In this document: piece after piece, positions 24,103-35,100 of the stretch | Numbering within the stretch: position 1 is the first letter of the stretch | Layout of the letters: the number at the start of each line of letters is the position of its first letter | The notes under the pieces: generated by a model | Told to the model about the DNA's origin: nothing | Seen by the model: only the letters and a program-made list of their open reading frames with translations | The model's database searches: none | Translations under genes and position numbers: made by a program | From: Lactarius indigo | Lineage: Eukaryota; Basidiomycota; Agaricomycetes; Russulales; Russulaceae | Reading direction: 5' to 3' | Assembly (NCBI GenBank): GCA_025766275.1 | Contig: JAFKAC010000037.1 | Coordinates: 434,001 to 498,000, forward strand | DNA: 64,000 nt

Positions 24103-24420
24103 TGACAAAAAAACAAAGCATTTATCTTGTGCAGCTAGATTGAGAAATAAAGCTCGATAGTATGGACTCTGAGGACGCAGTATGAGCACGCCCCATTAAC
24201 ATCATGAGGATTTTGATTGTTCGGCAGCTCAGAGGAGGGAGCACTCTGCATTCACAAATCTAGATCCTCAGTCACTGTAGACAAAAAACAACAGATTTGT
24301 CTCGCACAGCTAGATTAATACATAGAGCTTGATAGTATAGTCTCTATGAAAGCAGTATGAACACGCCCCATTAACATGGAAAGGATATTGAATTGTTCGG
24401 CAGCTCTGAAGAGGGGGAAT
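24103..24420. repeat. Tandem duplication of about 180 bp between cargo D and TET/JBP
   Basis: 24,103-24,240 and 24,281-24,417 share GACAAAAAA, CAGCTAGATT, GCTTGATAGTAT / GCTCGATAGTAT, ACGCCCCATTAACAT and GTTCGGCAGCTC with many differences. No gene is recognised. Confidence 0.7.
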
Positions 24421-24678
24421 AGGCAAACTCAGGTTCTTGGCCACTACACCATTTCACTTTTCTTGGGAAGATGTACACGCTTGAGACATTTGGTGAGCTG
24501 CTGCAAAAAAACAACGTTTCTTCGCATCTGCAAAACATCGAGCCAACAGATGAGCTGCCGACCCCATAGATCTGCTCCAATGGCTATGCCCCATTTCACC
24601 TATGCTCATTGCTAGGGACATAGAAGTCTGACCTCACTGAGGGAAGGAAATCTATATAGGGGAAAGCATTGGAATTCT

Positions 24679-25983
24679 CTACACTACCGGATAGCGGTCT
24701 ACTGACATCCAAGATTTCCCTGGCACCTTAGCCCACTCGTGCACTCTATCCCTCATAAAATATACATAGCACACTCTTTCTCCTTCAAAGTGCTCCACTT
24801 CATGCTCCAACATTGCTGCTAACACTCCAACTACTGAACCAGGACCATACTCAAGTGAAAGTCCAAGGCCCGGCAGCTTCAAATTGCAATTTCGGTAGCT
24901 TCCTACAGACGCCAGTAGGTCATACCATTGTTTTCTGGAACTGACATCCCGATGTGGTGGCGTGAGGCGGTTACATATGACAGAGATGCCGCTGTAAACG
25001 GATGTCCATTGGTGGAGGATCTCCTGGGGCTCGATCTCAGAGCAGCTTCTTAGCACTTTGAAGGTATCCCGACCGGCATCATAAAGTTCCGGATGAATGA
25101 CAGCCAGTATCGCACCCATTATTGAATTCGTTTCAGTGGCGCGATCTAGCCAGTCTAAGGCAGCTGGACTTTTCAAAGACACGGAGACCTGAGGGAAATT
25201 TTGTACCGTCTCAATGTGAAATCAGCTGCTGAACAAGAAAATATTACATGATTAAACAGCTCACCTCATGCCCTTGTTAGAACCATGCAGGTGAAAGGTC
25301 AATTAACCCTTGATGGCCATCTAATCCCAAAGGAAAGTATCCTGGATCAAGGTGCCAAGAGGTGCCTGTTCGGCGCTTTTCCAGCAATGGATGTAACTTC
25401 GCTGTCGCGGCCATCATTTCACTCTAAAATGCATATTCAATTTGATGCGGTGATCGGACAAGGTGAATAAACTCACTTGCCTAGAATCATTCAAGATTCC
25501 AGGAAGGTGCCATGCCAATATAACTCCCTGCATATCAACAATAATGCAGGGTCTTGAAATGGGAATGTCGGCAGCTGAATCATTCCGTGGAGGATATTGC
25601 CTTCTCATAATGGCCTCGCCAGTGTCTGCGGCAGCAGTTCCTGGCCTTGGGAACTTCTTTGGGAGCTTCTCCGCATAACGCGTAGCATCCCACTCTATCT
25701 TCACTGCTCAGATTATCTCAGAAATTGATGCCTGAGTGACTGGTCTACATAACTGACCGCGGTTCATGAAGGCATCCACCAGTGTGAGTGCCATTCGGTC
25801 CAGCTCAGAAATTAGATGCACCGGCAGCATCAGGGGGACTTGTGGCGCCATGGCAGCGTCAATCAGCTCAGAGGAGCGCTCATCTAACTTGAATTGGAAC
25901 TGAGCTCGGAGATATTGAGCACAGAGATGGGAGAGACTCAGGGGAGTGAGTCTGCGGGAGTTAACAGGCTGGAAAGACTGCAT
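24679..25983 (-). pseudogene. TET/JBP-type 2OG-Fe(II) dioxygenase, one in-frame stop
   Basis: Exons: 25,983 to about 25,760; about 25,708-25,477; 25,423-25,265; and 25,188-24,679. The second exon has PCIIVDMQGVILAWHLPGIL, the third SPAWF then a stop codon (TAA, 25,279-25,277) then QGHE, and the fourth the dioxygenase core: ICNRLTPPHRDVSS with the metal-binding HxD, LPGLGLSLEYGPGSVVGV, LEHEVEHF with the distal His, and GERVCYVYFM with the Arg expected to bind 2-oxoglutarate. This order fits the Agaricomycete TET/JBP proteins that oxidise 5-methylcytosine and are known to travel with KDZ transposons. An in-frame TGA at 25,710-25,708 probably lies in a short intron (for example GTCAGT..GCAG). 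The TAA has no good intron around it, and a Gln codon (CAA) would restore the frame, so this copy is likely damaged. Confidence 0.8.
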
Positions 25984-26153
25984 ATTCTAACCGTTAAGGA
26001 ACTTGGCACAGAAGACTAGCTGCCGATCCACCCGAATTCCGTAGTTTTTTTAGCTGCTGATAAACAAACCCACACTGCCGAGCATGTGATATCGTCACTT
26101 AAACTGCCGCAGATTCTCAGTCCTTCGGTCTGTCCCTCCCGTGAATCTTCCCC
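25984..26153. promoter_or_regulatory. Divergent promoter of TET/JBP and cargo gene E
   Basis: 170 bp separate the two divergent start codons. It contains GCTGCCGATCC, a GCTGCTGATAA variant, ACTGCCGAGC and ACTGCCGCAG, four copies of the element's word or close variants. Use as a regulatory site is inferred. Confidence 0.45.
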
Positions 26154-28323
26154 ATGCCTGGAAAAACAACCAAGAAAGGTGCTAAGCCCAACTCTGTGGA
26201 TCGCAGTAAGGGGGAGAAGGACGCGGCTCTGTCAGATGATGAAACTTCAGATGAAGACTATGACTCAGGTCTAGAGTCTGAGGGCTCGTATCCATCTTCT
26301 GACTTCGGGTCAATCGCATCTGGCGAGTTACATTGGCTCGCTGCCGATCTTGAGGACGAGGTGGGAGGTGCCACAAGTGAAGAAAGGTGTGTATAACCAT
26401 TGTATTTATGCAAACGCCCTCTGTTGATGTCACTTCACAGCCCCTCAAAGCAGGACATTGAAATCACAGATGAACAAGCGAGCATGTTGCAGAAGCACAC
26501 TGCCGAGTTCAGAGCTGCCGATGCAGATGGTCGGTTAAAAATCGTCCAAGATTTGGTGGACCGCATTGAGAGACACTGGCGACAAGGCGCCGAATTTGAT
26601 AGAAAGGTCGTAGAAACAGTATGTGCACTCTTGGCTACATTGTCCAGCCCTGATATTTTGCAGCTTGTCCGCCGGTACCTTTACAACAAGTGCTGACAGG
26701 AGCGCAAAAGATTCAGCTTTCGTCGCAAACGATGGACATATCACGACATTTTGATTGACCATCACCGGCAGGAACTGGACAAGATGGCTGTTGAAATGTC
26801 TGGGTCAACGTCAGGATCACGAAGCTACCTTGGCTGTTACAGGAAGGCTGTGAAGTTAATTGACGAAAGGTTGGATGAAGACACACGGGTGAAGTACCGA
26901 GCAGAGGCGAAGAAATGGGCAGAGCAAGGTGTACCTCCTCGGCAGCAGCAGCGGTATGTACATGCCGATCATTTTACCAGATGGAAGTTGACTAAATCTC
27001 ACCAAGGATGTTTGAGAAGCACGGTATTCATACAATCCGGGACTTTTCTGAGACCATGTACCGCCAATATGGAGTGCGCGTTGCTATTTTGGGGGGGTAT
27101 TGTGATGATGACAGACCCTCGATCATGTTGTGCGTATACAAAGCTATCTACTTACAATCTACTTACAATCTAACAACCTATCAAATAGCTATGACAACAA
27201 TGACGAGCTGGGCGGAACTTCTTTCAAAGCCCGGTACAAAGGCTGGTCAAAGGACCCACTGGTTGAGGAGTTCTCAAGATGGACTGCCGAGTCTTTTGGT
27301 CGGCGTTTATTTCACTTCAAGAGAAATGTACTAACATGACACCTTTGTAGGGGAATACCCCGCTGATAGCGGTGAAGAGGACAGAAAAAGGAAGGATAAA
27401 ACCCCTAAGGTGAAGCTGCCGATGGACGAAAATGGGTACCCTGTGCTGCCGAAATGGGAAGACATTGATCGCGAGGGCCTCATGTACAAGAAGGTGGTCA
27501 TTGGCAAGTTCATGAGTGAGATGTACCGTGAGTGAACTACAGTTCCCTGTTGCCGACCTAGCCAGTTATCTGATTTTCAGGGATTGCTGCTGGTGGGTGC
27601 AAGGGAAGGGTCCCATGGGCCAGAATACATGCGGCCCAAGGCGACTTTATCGCTGCTGAGTACCTGCCGGAGGGGGTCACTCTGACACAATACCATCACA
27701 TTCGTCTCGATGATGCCAACTCCCTACTCAAGCACTGGATACAGAGGCGAGCTGCCGGCGAGATCCCATTCCGCTTCAAGAAAGTGGATAAGGCTAACAG
27801 GCATTATGATGGTGAGCATTCAACTGGGGGTGGGTCTAATGGACAAAGCCAAGAAGATGGTGCTGGGAGTCCAAGCAGTGTAAGTAGCTGAGCTCCCTTA
27901 TGTTTCTGTAACTCTGGCCTCACCCCCACCAGAGCGCCAATGGCCAGCAGCCTCATGAGGAGCTGCCGATGCAAGAAGATGGGGGAATTCTGCCCCCACA
28001 CCCTCCCAACCCCCCACCACCTCCTCCACCTCCTCACACCCGCACCTGCACTCGCCCTCGCCCTCGCCCTCGCATCATCATGCAGCACCCAGCTCCCATC
28101 GGCAGCTCAAGGGCGGGTCCTGCCCAGGAACGCTCCCCTGATGACCATGTAAGTGACCTAAATTCAATCTAGCGCCTTGAAACTCAGGGCCTCTCACTCA
28201 GGCAACTGCCGATACCCCCCCCTCCAAGCGCCAGAAAGTTGATCGCCGTTTGACAAATGCACAGAATGACACTCGGTGCTCAGCGCGCGTAACGTGGCCT
28301 ACTGAGCGGGCTAAGCAAATTCA
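26154..28323 (+). pseudogene. KDZ cargo gene E, large multi-exon protein with an in-frame stop
   Basis: The start is the ATG at 26,154 with MPGKTTKKGAKPNSVDRSKG then an acidic stretch. Later exons include KRFSFRRKRWTYHDILIDHH, GCYRKAVKLIDERLDEDTRV, YGVRVAILGGYCDDD, FKARYKGWSKDPLVEEFSRW, LPKWEDIDREGLMYKKVVIG, and an exon with EYLPEGVTLTQYHHIRLDDA. It ends in a Pro-rich, basic tail with a nuclear-signal-like SKRQKVDRR. Introns include GTATGT..TTGCAG at 26,619-26,663. A TGA at 26,694-26,696 between LYNKC and QERKR has no obvious intron; CGA-to-TGA would explain it. I recall similar multi-exon proteins recurring in Agaricomycete genomes near KDZ genes, but I cannot name a function. Confidence 0.5.
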
Positions 28324-28937
28324 GTAAGTGATAGCTTCCTCATTGACTCTAGAAGGTGAATGTGTCCAATAGGAGCAGCGGCATGTCTGCCAGGACCAGA
28401 GTGGGTCGCTAGAAGGAGGAGGAGCAAGGGGCATGCACCGCTGCAGATGATTAGTATCTCCCTCACATCCCTTTTCTGAATTCTCACTCGTACCAAGCGT
28501 CTCTCAGAGTGTAACGTAAATATCTATCTATACACGTGTTGTGCAAATTTTCAGCGCCATTAAATGCCTTGACAATGATCTAGTGTTGCGGCAGCTCAAG
28601 CCAACATTTTTGCTGCCTTGGTAAATAAGATTTCGGAGATCTGAAAATATTTGGGGAGGTAGACATTCTCAAACGCTGAGGAATCCTCCGCCGACTCTAA
28701 GCGATAAAATCAGACCGCTTGTGAGTTATTTGACCAGCTCTGAACAGCTGCTGAAACATTACGACCAACTCACAATCACGCAGGGCGAAACAAGACAGCA
28801 AATGGAGATTGAATTTGATACAGAAATGGTACAGTAGGGCAGTGAACTAGCTAGATTTGAGACAAGTATGTAAAGAGATACCGAGGCAGAGAGAAATAGT
28901 GAACAGGACAAAAAAGATGCCGAAAATGAAAAAGGCC
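28324..28937. other. Intergenic stretch without a recognised gene
   Basis: A CGGCAGCTC word at about 28,589 and TGCCG words occur, but no exon of a known family was seen. The 3' end of cargo gene E may extend slightly into it. Confidence 0.4.
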
Positions 28938-29520
28938 TTACAATCCGCCCTTCCAGTTCTCATCTTGCGCACGTATCCATTCTTCAATTGCAGCTACCCT
29001 TCTTTCCAAGGCCTCCATGCTGCCGCTGCTGGGAGATGGCGCTTGCGACTCCTGGGCGGCAGAGCTTTGCTTTCGCGAGGAGGAGACCGAGGGTGGTGGG
29101 TTCGGCACCAAGACATACGGCACGAGTTTCTTCCTCTTCGATGACACGTGCCGACGGAGAGCGGGGGCTATGGAAGGGGAGTGGTCGTCGATGGGAACAG
29201 GAGAGTCGGCGGCAGGGGTAGGGGGAATGGGAGTGGTGGCGGCAGGGGGAATGGCGGCGGCAGTGGTAGGAGGAACGGCGGCAACAGTGGAAGGGGCGGC
29301 GGTGGCAGAGATAATGGGAATGGAAGCGGGAGTAGGGACAGAGGGCTCGGCAGCTGCGTCAACAGCAGGGAACAGCTCTGCAGAGGGTGGGACAGGCGAC
29401 TCAGCTGCAGATGGTGAAACTGAAGCTGCCGAGCGAGAATGGCCATGAGATGACCCGCTGTCCAGCTTCATCCTCCCAACCATCCTCGAGGCCAACGCTA
29501 CCGAGTTTGAACCCACCCTG

Positions 29521-30032
29521 TGTTACGTTTCGACTCGGACCCTTACCGTACCGGTTGCAACTACGGCAGTAAGGTAGATTAGTTGCGGACTTACGGACTT
29601 ACGATAGGCGATTACGAGTACGATAGGAGATTGCGCGCTGATTGCTGACTGAGGACTGTGCCACTAATACTAGTAGTAGTAGTATTAGGGTTCGAGCTAC
29701 TTACGCGATACGTTGGACGCTACATTACCGCGATTCATAGCAGCGCTTGAAAGCCTGCTCGACTTGTATTTAAACTGTCTTGTGAAGACCAAGATACGCC
29801 ATCTTGGTCTTCTTGAATCGTCACTTGTTTCTTCCTCTATCTCTTTCTCCTTCTCTTTCTATCGCCTCTTTTGGAACGGGTGCACCTCCGAGTGTTCACC
29901 ATCGTCTACGCTTGAACCTTCGAGTTTTCAAGTCAATCGTCAAGTCCGGACCTCCGTGTCCTCGGAAGTATTCGCTAAGTTGTTATCGCCCCTATAGAGC
30001 TCAAGTCGAGCTAACGTCGTGACGGCGTTACA
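29521..30032 (+). repeat. 5' LTR of the Gypsy element
   Basis: TGTTACG...GTTACA, 512 bp. A TATA-like TATTTAAA lies at 29,767-29,774 and the predicted transcript start lies near 29,801 (ATCTTGGTCTT). A hairpin from AAGACCAAGAT and ATCTTGGTCTT surrounds that start. The hairpin is also conserved in the LTR fragment at the left edge of the window. Confidence 0.95.
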
Positions 30033-30034
30033 TT

Positions 30035-30045
30035 AAGACCAAGAT
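30035..30045 (+). promoter_or_regulatory. Primer-binding site, self-priming type
   Basis: AAGACCAAGAT, three bases after the 5' LTR, is the exact complement of ATCTTGGTCTT at 29,801-29,811, which lies about 27 bases after a TATA-like box. This fits the Tf1/sushi-type self-priming known for some chromoviruses, in which the 5' end of the RNA anneals to the PBS. No tRNA complementarity was checked. Confidence 0.6.
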
Positions 30046-30576
30046 ACCACCGTGGCCGTAACAACAAGAGACCAGTGGACGAGTTTCCGTCCATATTCGC
30101 TCCCGAGAAGAGGAGAACGCAACGTCCCCACGCGCTTTCTACAAGCTGCTAGTTGGAGGGAAAGACAAGAAGAAACCGGATATTTTGTCAAGTTCAACGG
30201 ACCTAGTAGGTTCCGACCAGTTGAGTTCAATTTCGACCACTTGTGTTGGACGGAGGTTGCGTGGAATCCCATAGATTCCCAGTGGGACGTCATACGCCCA
30301 GCAGGACCTCGATACCAGTGCGACATCGACGCTCGAGAACTCAACAGCCGAGCAGATTGGGGCCCCATCGACGGGCAAGTACGAGAACACTCTACTGGAG
30401 AAGTAGTATCAGAAGAAGAGGAACAAAGCCAAGACGAAAGTGAGGGACGAAGTGAGGGACGAGAGCCAAATCAAACGGAAACTAGCGGAGGAGCGATACA
30501 AGATCTCCTCATCGAACGAGCTGAGTCCGCCCATATCACCAAACCAGAGCCAATTCACATCCGATCACCAGCCATT

Positions 30577-32130
30577 ATGGCAACAATAACAAGAGCAATG
30601 GAAGAGGTCGCAATTGAAGAAGCGCGCGCAATACGAGAGGAAGCACGAGAAATCCTCATGCCCATTAATCCTGAAACCGGCGTACGAATGACTGCAGACG
30701 ACGCAGCCATCTTCCGAGCAATAGGGTCGGATCGAGGGGATCCCCCATCCGGACGACAACCCGCACTAGACCTTCCACCGGGAATGGGAGGACCGAACGG
30801 AGACCCGCCGCCGCCACCAGGAGGAGGTATCCCATTTGATCTACGAAGAACCGAACCACCAAGAATGCCACCTAGAGGACCGCCAGGGGGCGGAGGAGGC
30901 GATGGCGGAGGAGGAGGAGGTGGTGGGGACGCCGGAGGGGGAGGACTTCATAACGAAAAACTCACCGGCGAGCCACCTTCCATTTTTGACGGAGACAGAC
31001 TCAAAGTAGACCAATTCCTGACGCAGTGGCATGTTTATTGGGGCATGAATTTGGACGCCCCTATCATGCGTAACAACTACAGAAGATGCCTTCTGTTTCT
31101 TTCCTACATCAAAGGCGGAGCGGTCAGCGAATGGGTCCTGTCCTTCCTGAACTGGCTCAACAGGCAGATACAACGGGGAATAAGTCCCTACACTCGTGAC
31201 CTGTGGAACGCGGTAGCCGATGGATTCAGCCAGCGGTTCGAAAACACGTTAGAAAGGGAACAAGCCCAAGCTATACTACGAAAAGGCTACAAAATGATGG
31301 GAGAAGACATCGACAAGTACGTCAATGACTTTGAACAGCTTGCGCGGAAAGCTCACTACCGCCTCAATGAACCCCAAACCATCGACCTCTTCACCTCGGG
31401 TCTGCCAAAGGAACTGTTCAAGAACGCGTTCCAGTTTGACGACCCCGTCACGTTCGACGACTGGAAAAGAGCCGTCCTCAAACGGCAGAAAAACTACATT
31501 CACCTCAAAGCGCGACTTAACGAATACAAAAACACGACAACGCAACCGAAGAAACAGGGTGGCAATGCAGGGTGGACACTCCCGCAAAACCTACCACAAA
31601 CTAACCCGTGGGCAATGGACACCTCGGCCGACCGTGCAAAGGTGAGGCTCGCAGGGTCCGAAGACATCGATTTCAACAAACTGCCACACCGCGACTGGCC
31701 CACACCACCGTTCCCGCCAAGAGGGGGACCGGGAGCTAGAGGACGAGGAAGGGGAGGATCTCGAAGGGACCTAAGGAATGTCCTTTGCTATAACTGTCAC
31801 GCTCCCGGCCACCTCTCACGAAACTGCCCATATCCGCGCACACAGCAACAGTGGCAAGCTACCCCGTCCAGTAGCCGCATGACCGAAACTACGGGATATC
31901 CTCAAGGACCCGTCTCACAATACGCACCATCACAGTATGCACCATCGCTGCCTGGGTATATGTCACCAGCGCCAAGCGTAACACCCGCACCCCAAATCAA
32001 CGCGGCAAGCACAAAAACAGCGGGAGAACAGGCCAAAGAATGGCTCACGCAGGTGGCCAACAGTACGGACGAAGTAAAAGATCTCATACTCCAAGATCTG
32101 TGGGGAAAGGAGGGTTTTCGGGACGCCTGA
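30577..32130 (+). CDS. gag: Gag polyprotein of the Gypsy element
   Basis: The open frame runs from 30,052, but the first ATG in it is at 30,577 (MATITRAMEEVAIEEARAIR), so initiation there or at a non-ATG codon upstream is possible. A Gly/Pro-rich stretch precedes the capsid-like region (from about 30,960), with a helix-rich core around 31,000-31,500. A basic Arg/Gly tract precedes one zinc knuckle CYNCHAPGHLSRNC (31,786-31,827). The product packages the RNA. Its last codons overlap pol by 91 bases, with a slippery heptamer 12 bases before the stop. Confidence 0.9.
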   Translation: MATITRAMEEVAIEEARAIREEAREILMPINPETGVRMTADDAAIFRAIGSDRGDPPSGRQPALDLPPGMGGPNGDPPPPPGGGIPFDLRRTEPPRMPPRGPPGGGGGDGGGGGGGGDAGGGGLHNEKLTGEPPSIFDGDRLKVDQFLTQWHVYWGMNLDAPIMRNNYRRCLLFLSYIKGGAVSEWVLSFLNWLNRQIQRGISPYTRDLWNAVADGFSQRFENTLEREQAQAILRKGYKMMGEDIDKYVNDFEQLARKAHYRLNEPQTIDLFTSGLPKELFKNAFQFDDPVTFDDWKRAVLKRQKNYIHLKARLNEYKNTTTQPKKQGGNAGWTLPQNLPQTNPWAMDTSADRAKVRLAGSEDIDFNKLPHRDWPTPPFPPRGGPGARGRGRGGSRRDLRNVLCYNCHAPGHLSRNCPYPRTQQQWQATPSSSRMTETTGYPQGPVSQYAPSQYAPSLPGYMSPAPSVTPAPQINAASTKTAGEQAKEWLTQVANSTDEVKDLILQDLWGKEGFRDA

Positions 32131-35100
32131 ACCCGTCAGTCTGGGTGAGGGCTCTCCAATGTAATTCTGTAATTGTGACAACGCGCTACCGATCTATGAG
32201 AATTCCAGTGACTGTCCGTACGAATTACCAAACGACTGAAACAAATGCGCTAGTTGACTCTGGCGCAACCGACAACTTCATCCGACCCAGCCTGGCCAAA
32301 AGGGCTGGTATGCAAACGCAACCGCTGAGCACACCTCGCAAAATATGGAACATAGACAACACGGAAAACAAAGCTGGGTTAATCACTCACTATGTTAACC
32401 TAGAAGTGAAAACACGAGGACAGATAAAGCAAATGACCTTCCTGATCACCGATCTTGGAAGCGAAGACATGGTACTAGGCTATCCATGGCTAAGCGCATT
32501 CGAACCAACGATCAGTTGGGCCACTGCCACTATACACCCCGATATGCAGCCAGTAGTGTTAGCCACTAGCGAAACACTGCTATCAACCACAACCATTCGA
32601 GCCCTCATTGTGGCCAAAAAGGAAGACATCGTGCGGGAACTAGAAGAAGAAACATTTGCCAGAGCCACCACCTCGACGGAATTGGCCATACAAGCGAAAC
32701 AACAGCAGACGGCAGCAGTGCTCCCTCAGGAATACGCGATGTTTACCAGACTTTTCAACGAGCAAGCCTCGCACCGCTTCCCCCCGGCAAGGCCGTGGGA
32801 TCACGCAATAGACTTCAAACCATCCGCGCCAGCCGCCATCGATTGCAAGATCTATCCTATGACCCAAAAAGAAGAGGGAGAACTCAAGGAGTTTCTGGAG
32901 GAGAAACTAAAGCAAGGGTATCTGCGCCCCTCCATCTCTCCGTACGCATCCTCCTTTTTCTTCATTAAAAAGAAGGACGGAAAACTACGCCCGGTACAGG
33001 ACTACCGGGTCATCAACTCCCACACTATTCGGAACCAATACCCACTACCGTTAATACAGGATCTCATCCTTGACCTCAGCAACGCCCACATCTATACGAA
33101 ACTCGATATCCGATGGGGCTATAACAACATACGTATTCGTGATGGCGACCAGGAAAAGGCTGCGTTCAAAACTAAATTCGGCCTCTTCGAACCCACGGTC
33201 ATGTTCTTCGGGCTCACTAACTCTCCTGCCACTTTCCAAGCCATGATGAACCACATCTATCGCGACACCATCGCAAAGCACGAGCGACTGGGCACCACCA
33301 TACGCGTCTACATGGACGATATCGGTATCGCTACCCACTTTGACCACAATCTAGCGGCCCATGTAGCCGCCGTCCGCGACGTTTTACGCGTTGCTGAAGA
33401 GCACGACCTCTACTTCAAACTCGAGAAGTGCCTATTCCACCAACCGCGGATGGATTACCTGGGGGTAATCCTTGAAAGGGGGGTGACCCGAATGGACCCT
33501 GTAAAAGTTCAAGGAATCAAGGACTGGCCAACACCAACAAAAGTCAAAGACGTCCGCTCCTTCCTCGGCTTCTGTAACTTTTACAGACTCTTTATCCGCG
33601 GTTTCGCAACTCACGCTAAGCCACTCACCAAACTAACACGAAAGGACGAAGAGTGGCGATGGACTGAAGAAGAAGAAAAGGCGTTTAACACCCTAAAACG
33701 ACTCGTGACGGAGGAACCGGTACTAGCACACCCCATCCTTCAGGACCCATTCGAATTAGAAGTAGATGCTTCGGGCTACGCGGTGGGAGCCGTGTTACTG
33801 CAAAAAAAGGCTGACGGCAAGCGACATCCTATAGGTTACTACTCGGCGACGCTTTCCGAAGCCGAAAGAAACTACGACATCTACGACCTAGAGCTGCTCG
33901 CGATAGTCAAGGCCCTATGGAACTGGCGACCACTTCTTGCAGGTGCCCCCCACAAAATCAAAATCTATTCGGACCATCTAAACCTACAATACTGGAAGTC
34001 ACCACAGAAGATCAGCAGGCGAGTCGCCAGGGAAGTACTCGAACTTTCTGAATACGACTTTGAGATTCATCACATTAAGGGAAAGAACAACGGACGGGCA
34101 GATGCACTGTCAAGACGACCGGATTACGACCAAGGCGTCGAAGACAATAGCGAAGTAGTGGTCCTACCCCCCGAGCTCTTCGTACGAACCCTTAACACCG
34201 CATGCACCTACATCGCCAACCCAAATCTACTGCAACCACGCCACCAACAAGACGAAGAGGTGATCAAGATATGGATCGACCCCTACCACCTTAAGAAAAT
34301 ACAAGGAGAGTGGTATAAGGACGGCAGGTTCGTAATCACAGGACCAGCGTCGACTCAGCGAGTACTGATACACGACCATCACGACTTGCCAATACATGGC
34401 CATCCGGGAATTGCGAAAACTCAACGCATCCTGGAGAGACATTATTGGTGGCCGCGACTCCGAAGAGACGTATATGAATACGTGCAAGGCTGCGCCGAAT
34501 GCCAAAGAAATAAAGTCAACACGAGGCCCATACGGGCCGCGCTGCATCCCATCACGCCAATACTGGAAGCCATGCCGTTCCACACAGTGGCGGTGGACTT
34601 CATCACCAAACTCCCCGTTTCCAAAGGGTATGACAGCATACTAACCGTCACGGACCACGACTGCAGCAAGGCCTCGATCTTTATCCCATGCCGAGAAGAA
34701 ATCACCGCAGAAGAAACGGCGACTTTGTACGTCGCCCAAGTGTTCAAACGCTTCGGGCTACCGCACAAAATAATAAGCGACCGCGACCCACGATTCACGT
34801 CCAAGTTTACCAGAGAAGTATGCCGCATTCTGGGGATTCAACAAAACATATCAACCGCATATCACCCACGTACTGACGGACAGTCCGAACAAACTAACCA
34901 GTGGCTGGAACAGTACCTACACTTCTGGGTAAATGAACGACAAGACAACTGGGAAGCCTATCTACCAATCGCCGAATTCGCGCACAATAACTGGCCACAC
35001 GAACACACTAAAGAATCGCCGTTTCAACTTCTGATGGGATATAACCCACAAGCGGACTGGACGGATAAGCCATCTCCCATTCCCCTTGCAACCGCGCGAC

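Noticed and set aside
25708..25710. Apparent TGA between two exons of the TET/JBP gene
   Set aside because: A short intron of about 54 nt with GTCAGT and GAGCAG ends can span it in frame; the donor is weak, so this is not certain.
29017..29448. Gly/Ala-rich + ORF opposite the end of cargo gene F
   Set aside because: Antisense shadow of the low-complexity Pro/Ala/Ser tail; the minus frame continues the gene across the Gypsy junction.
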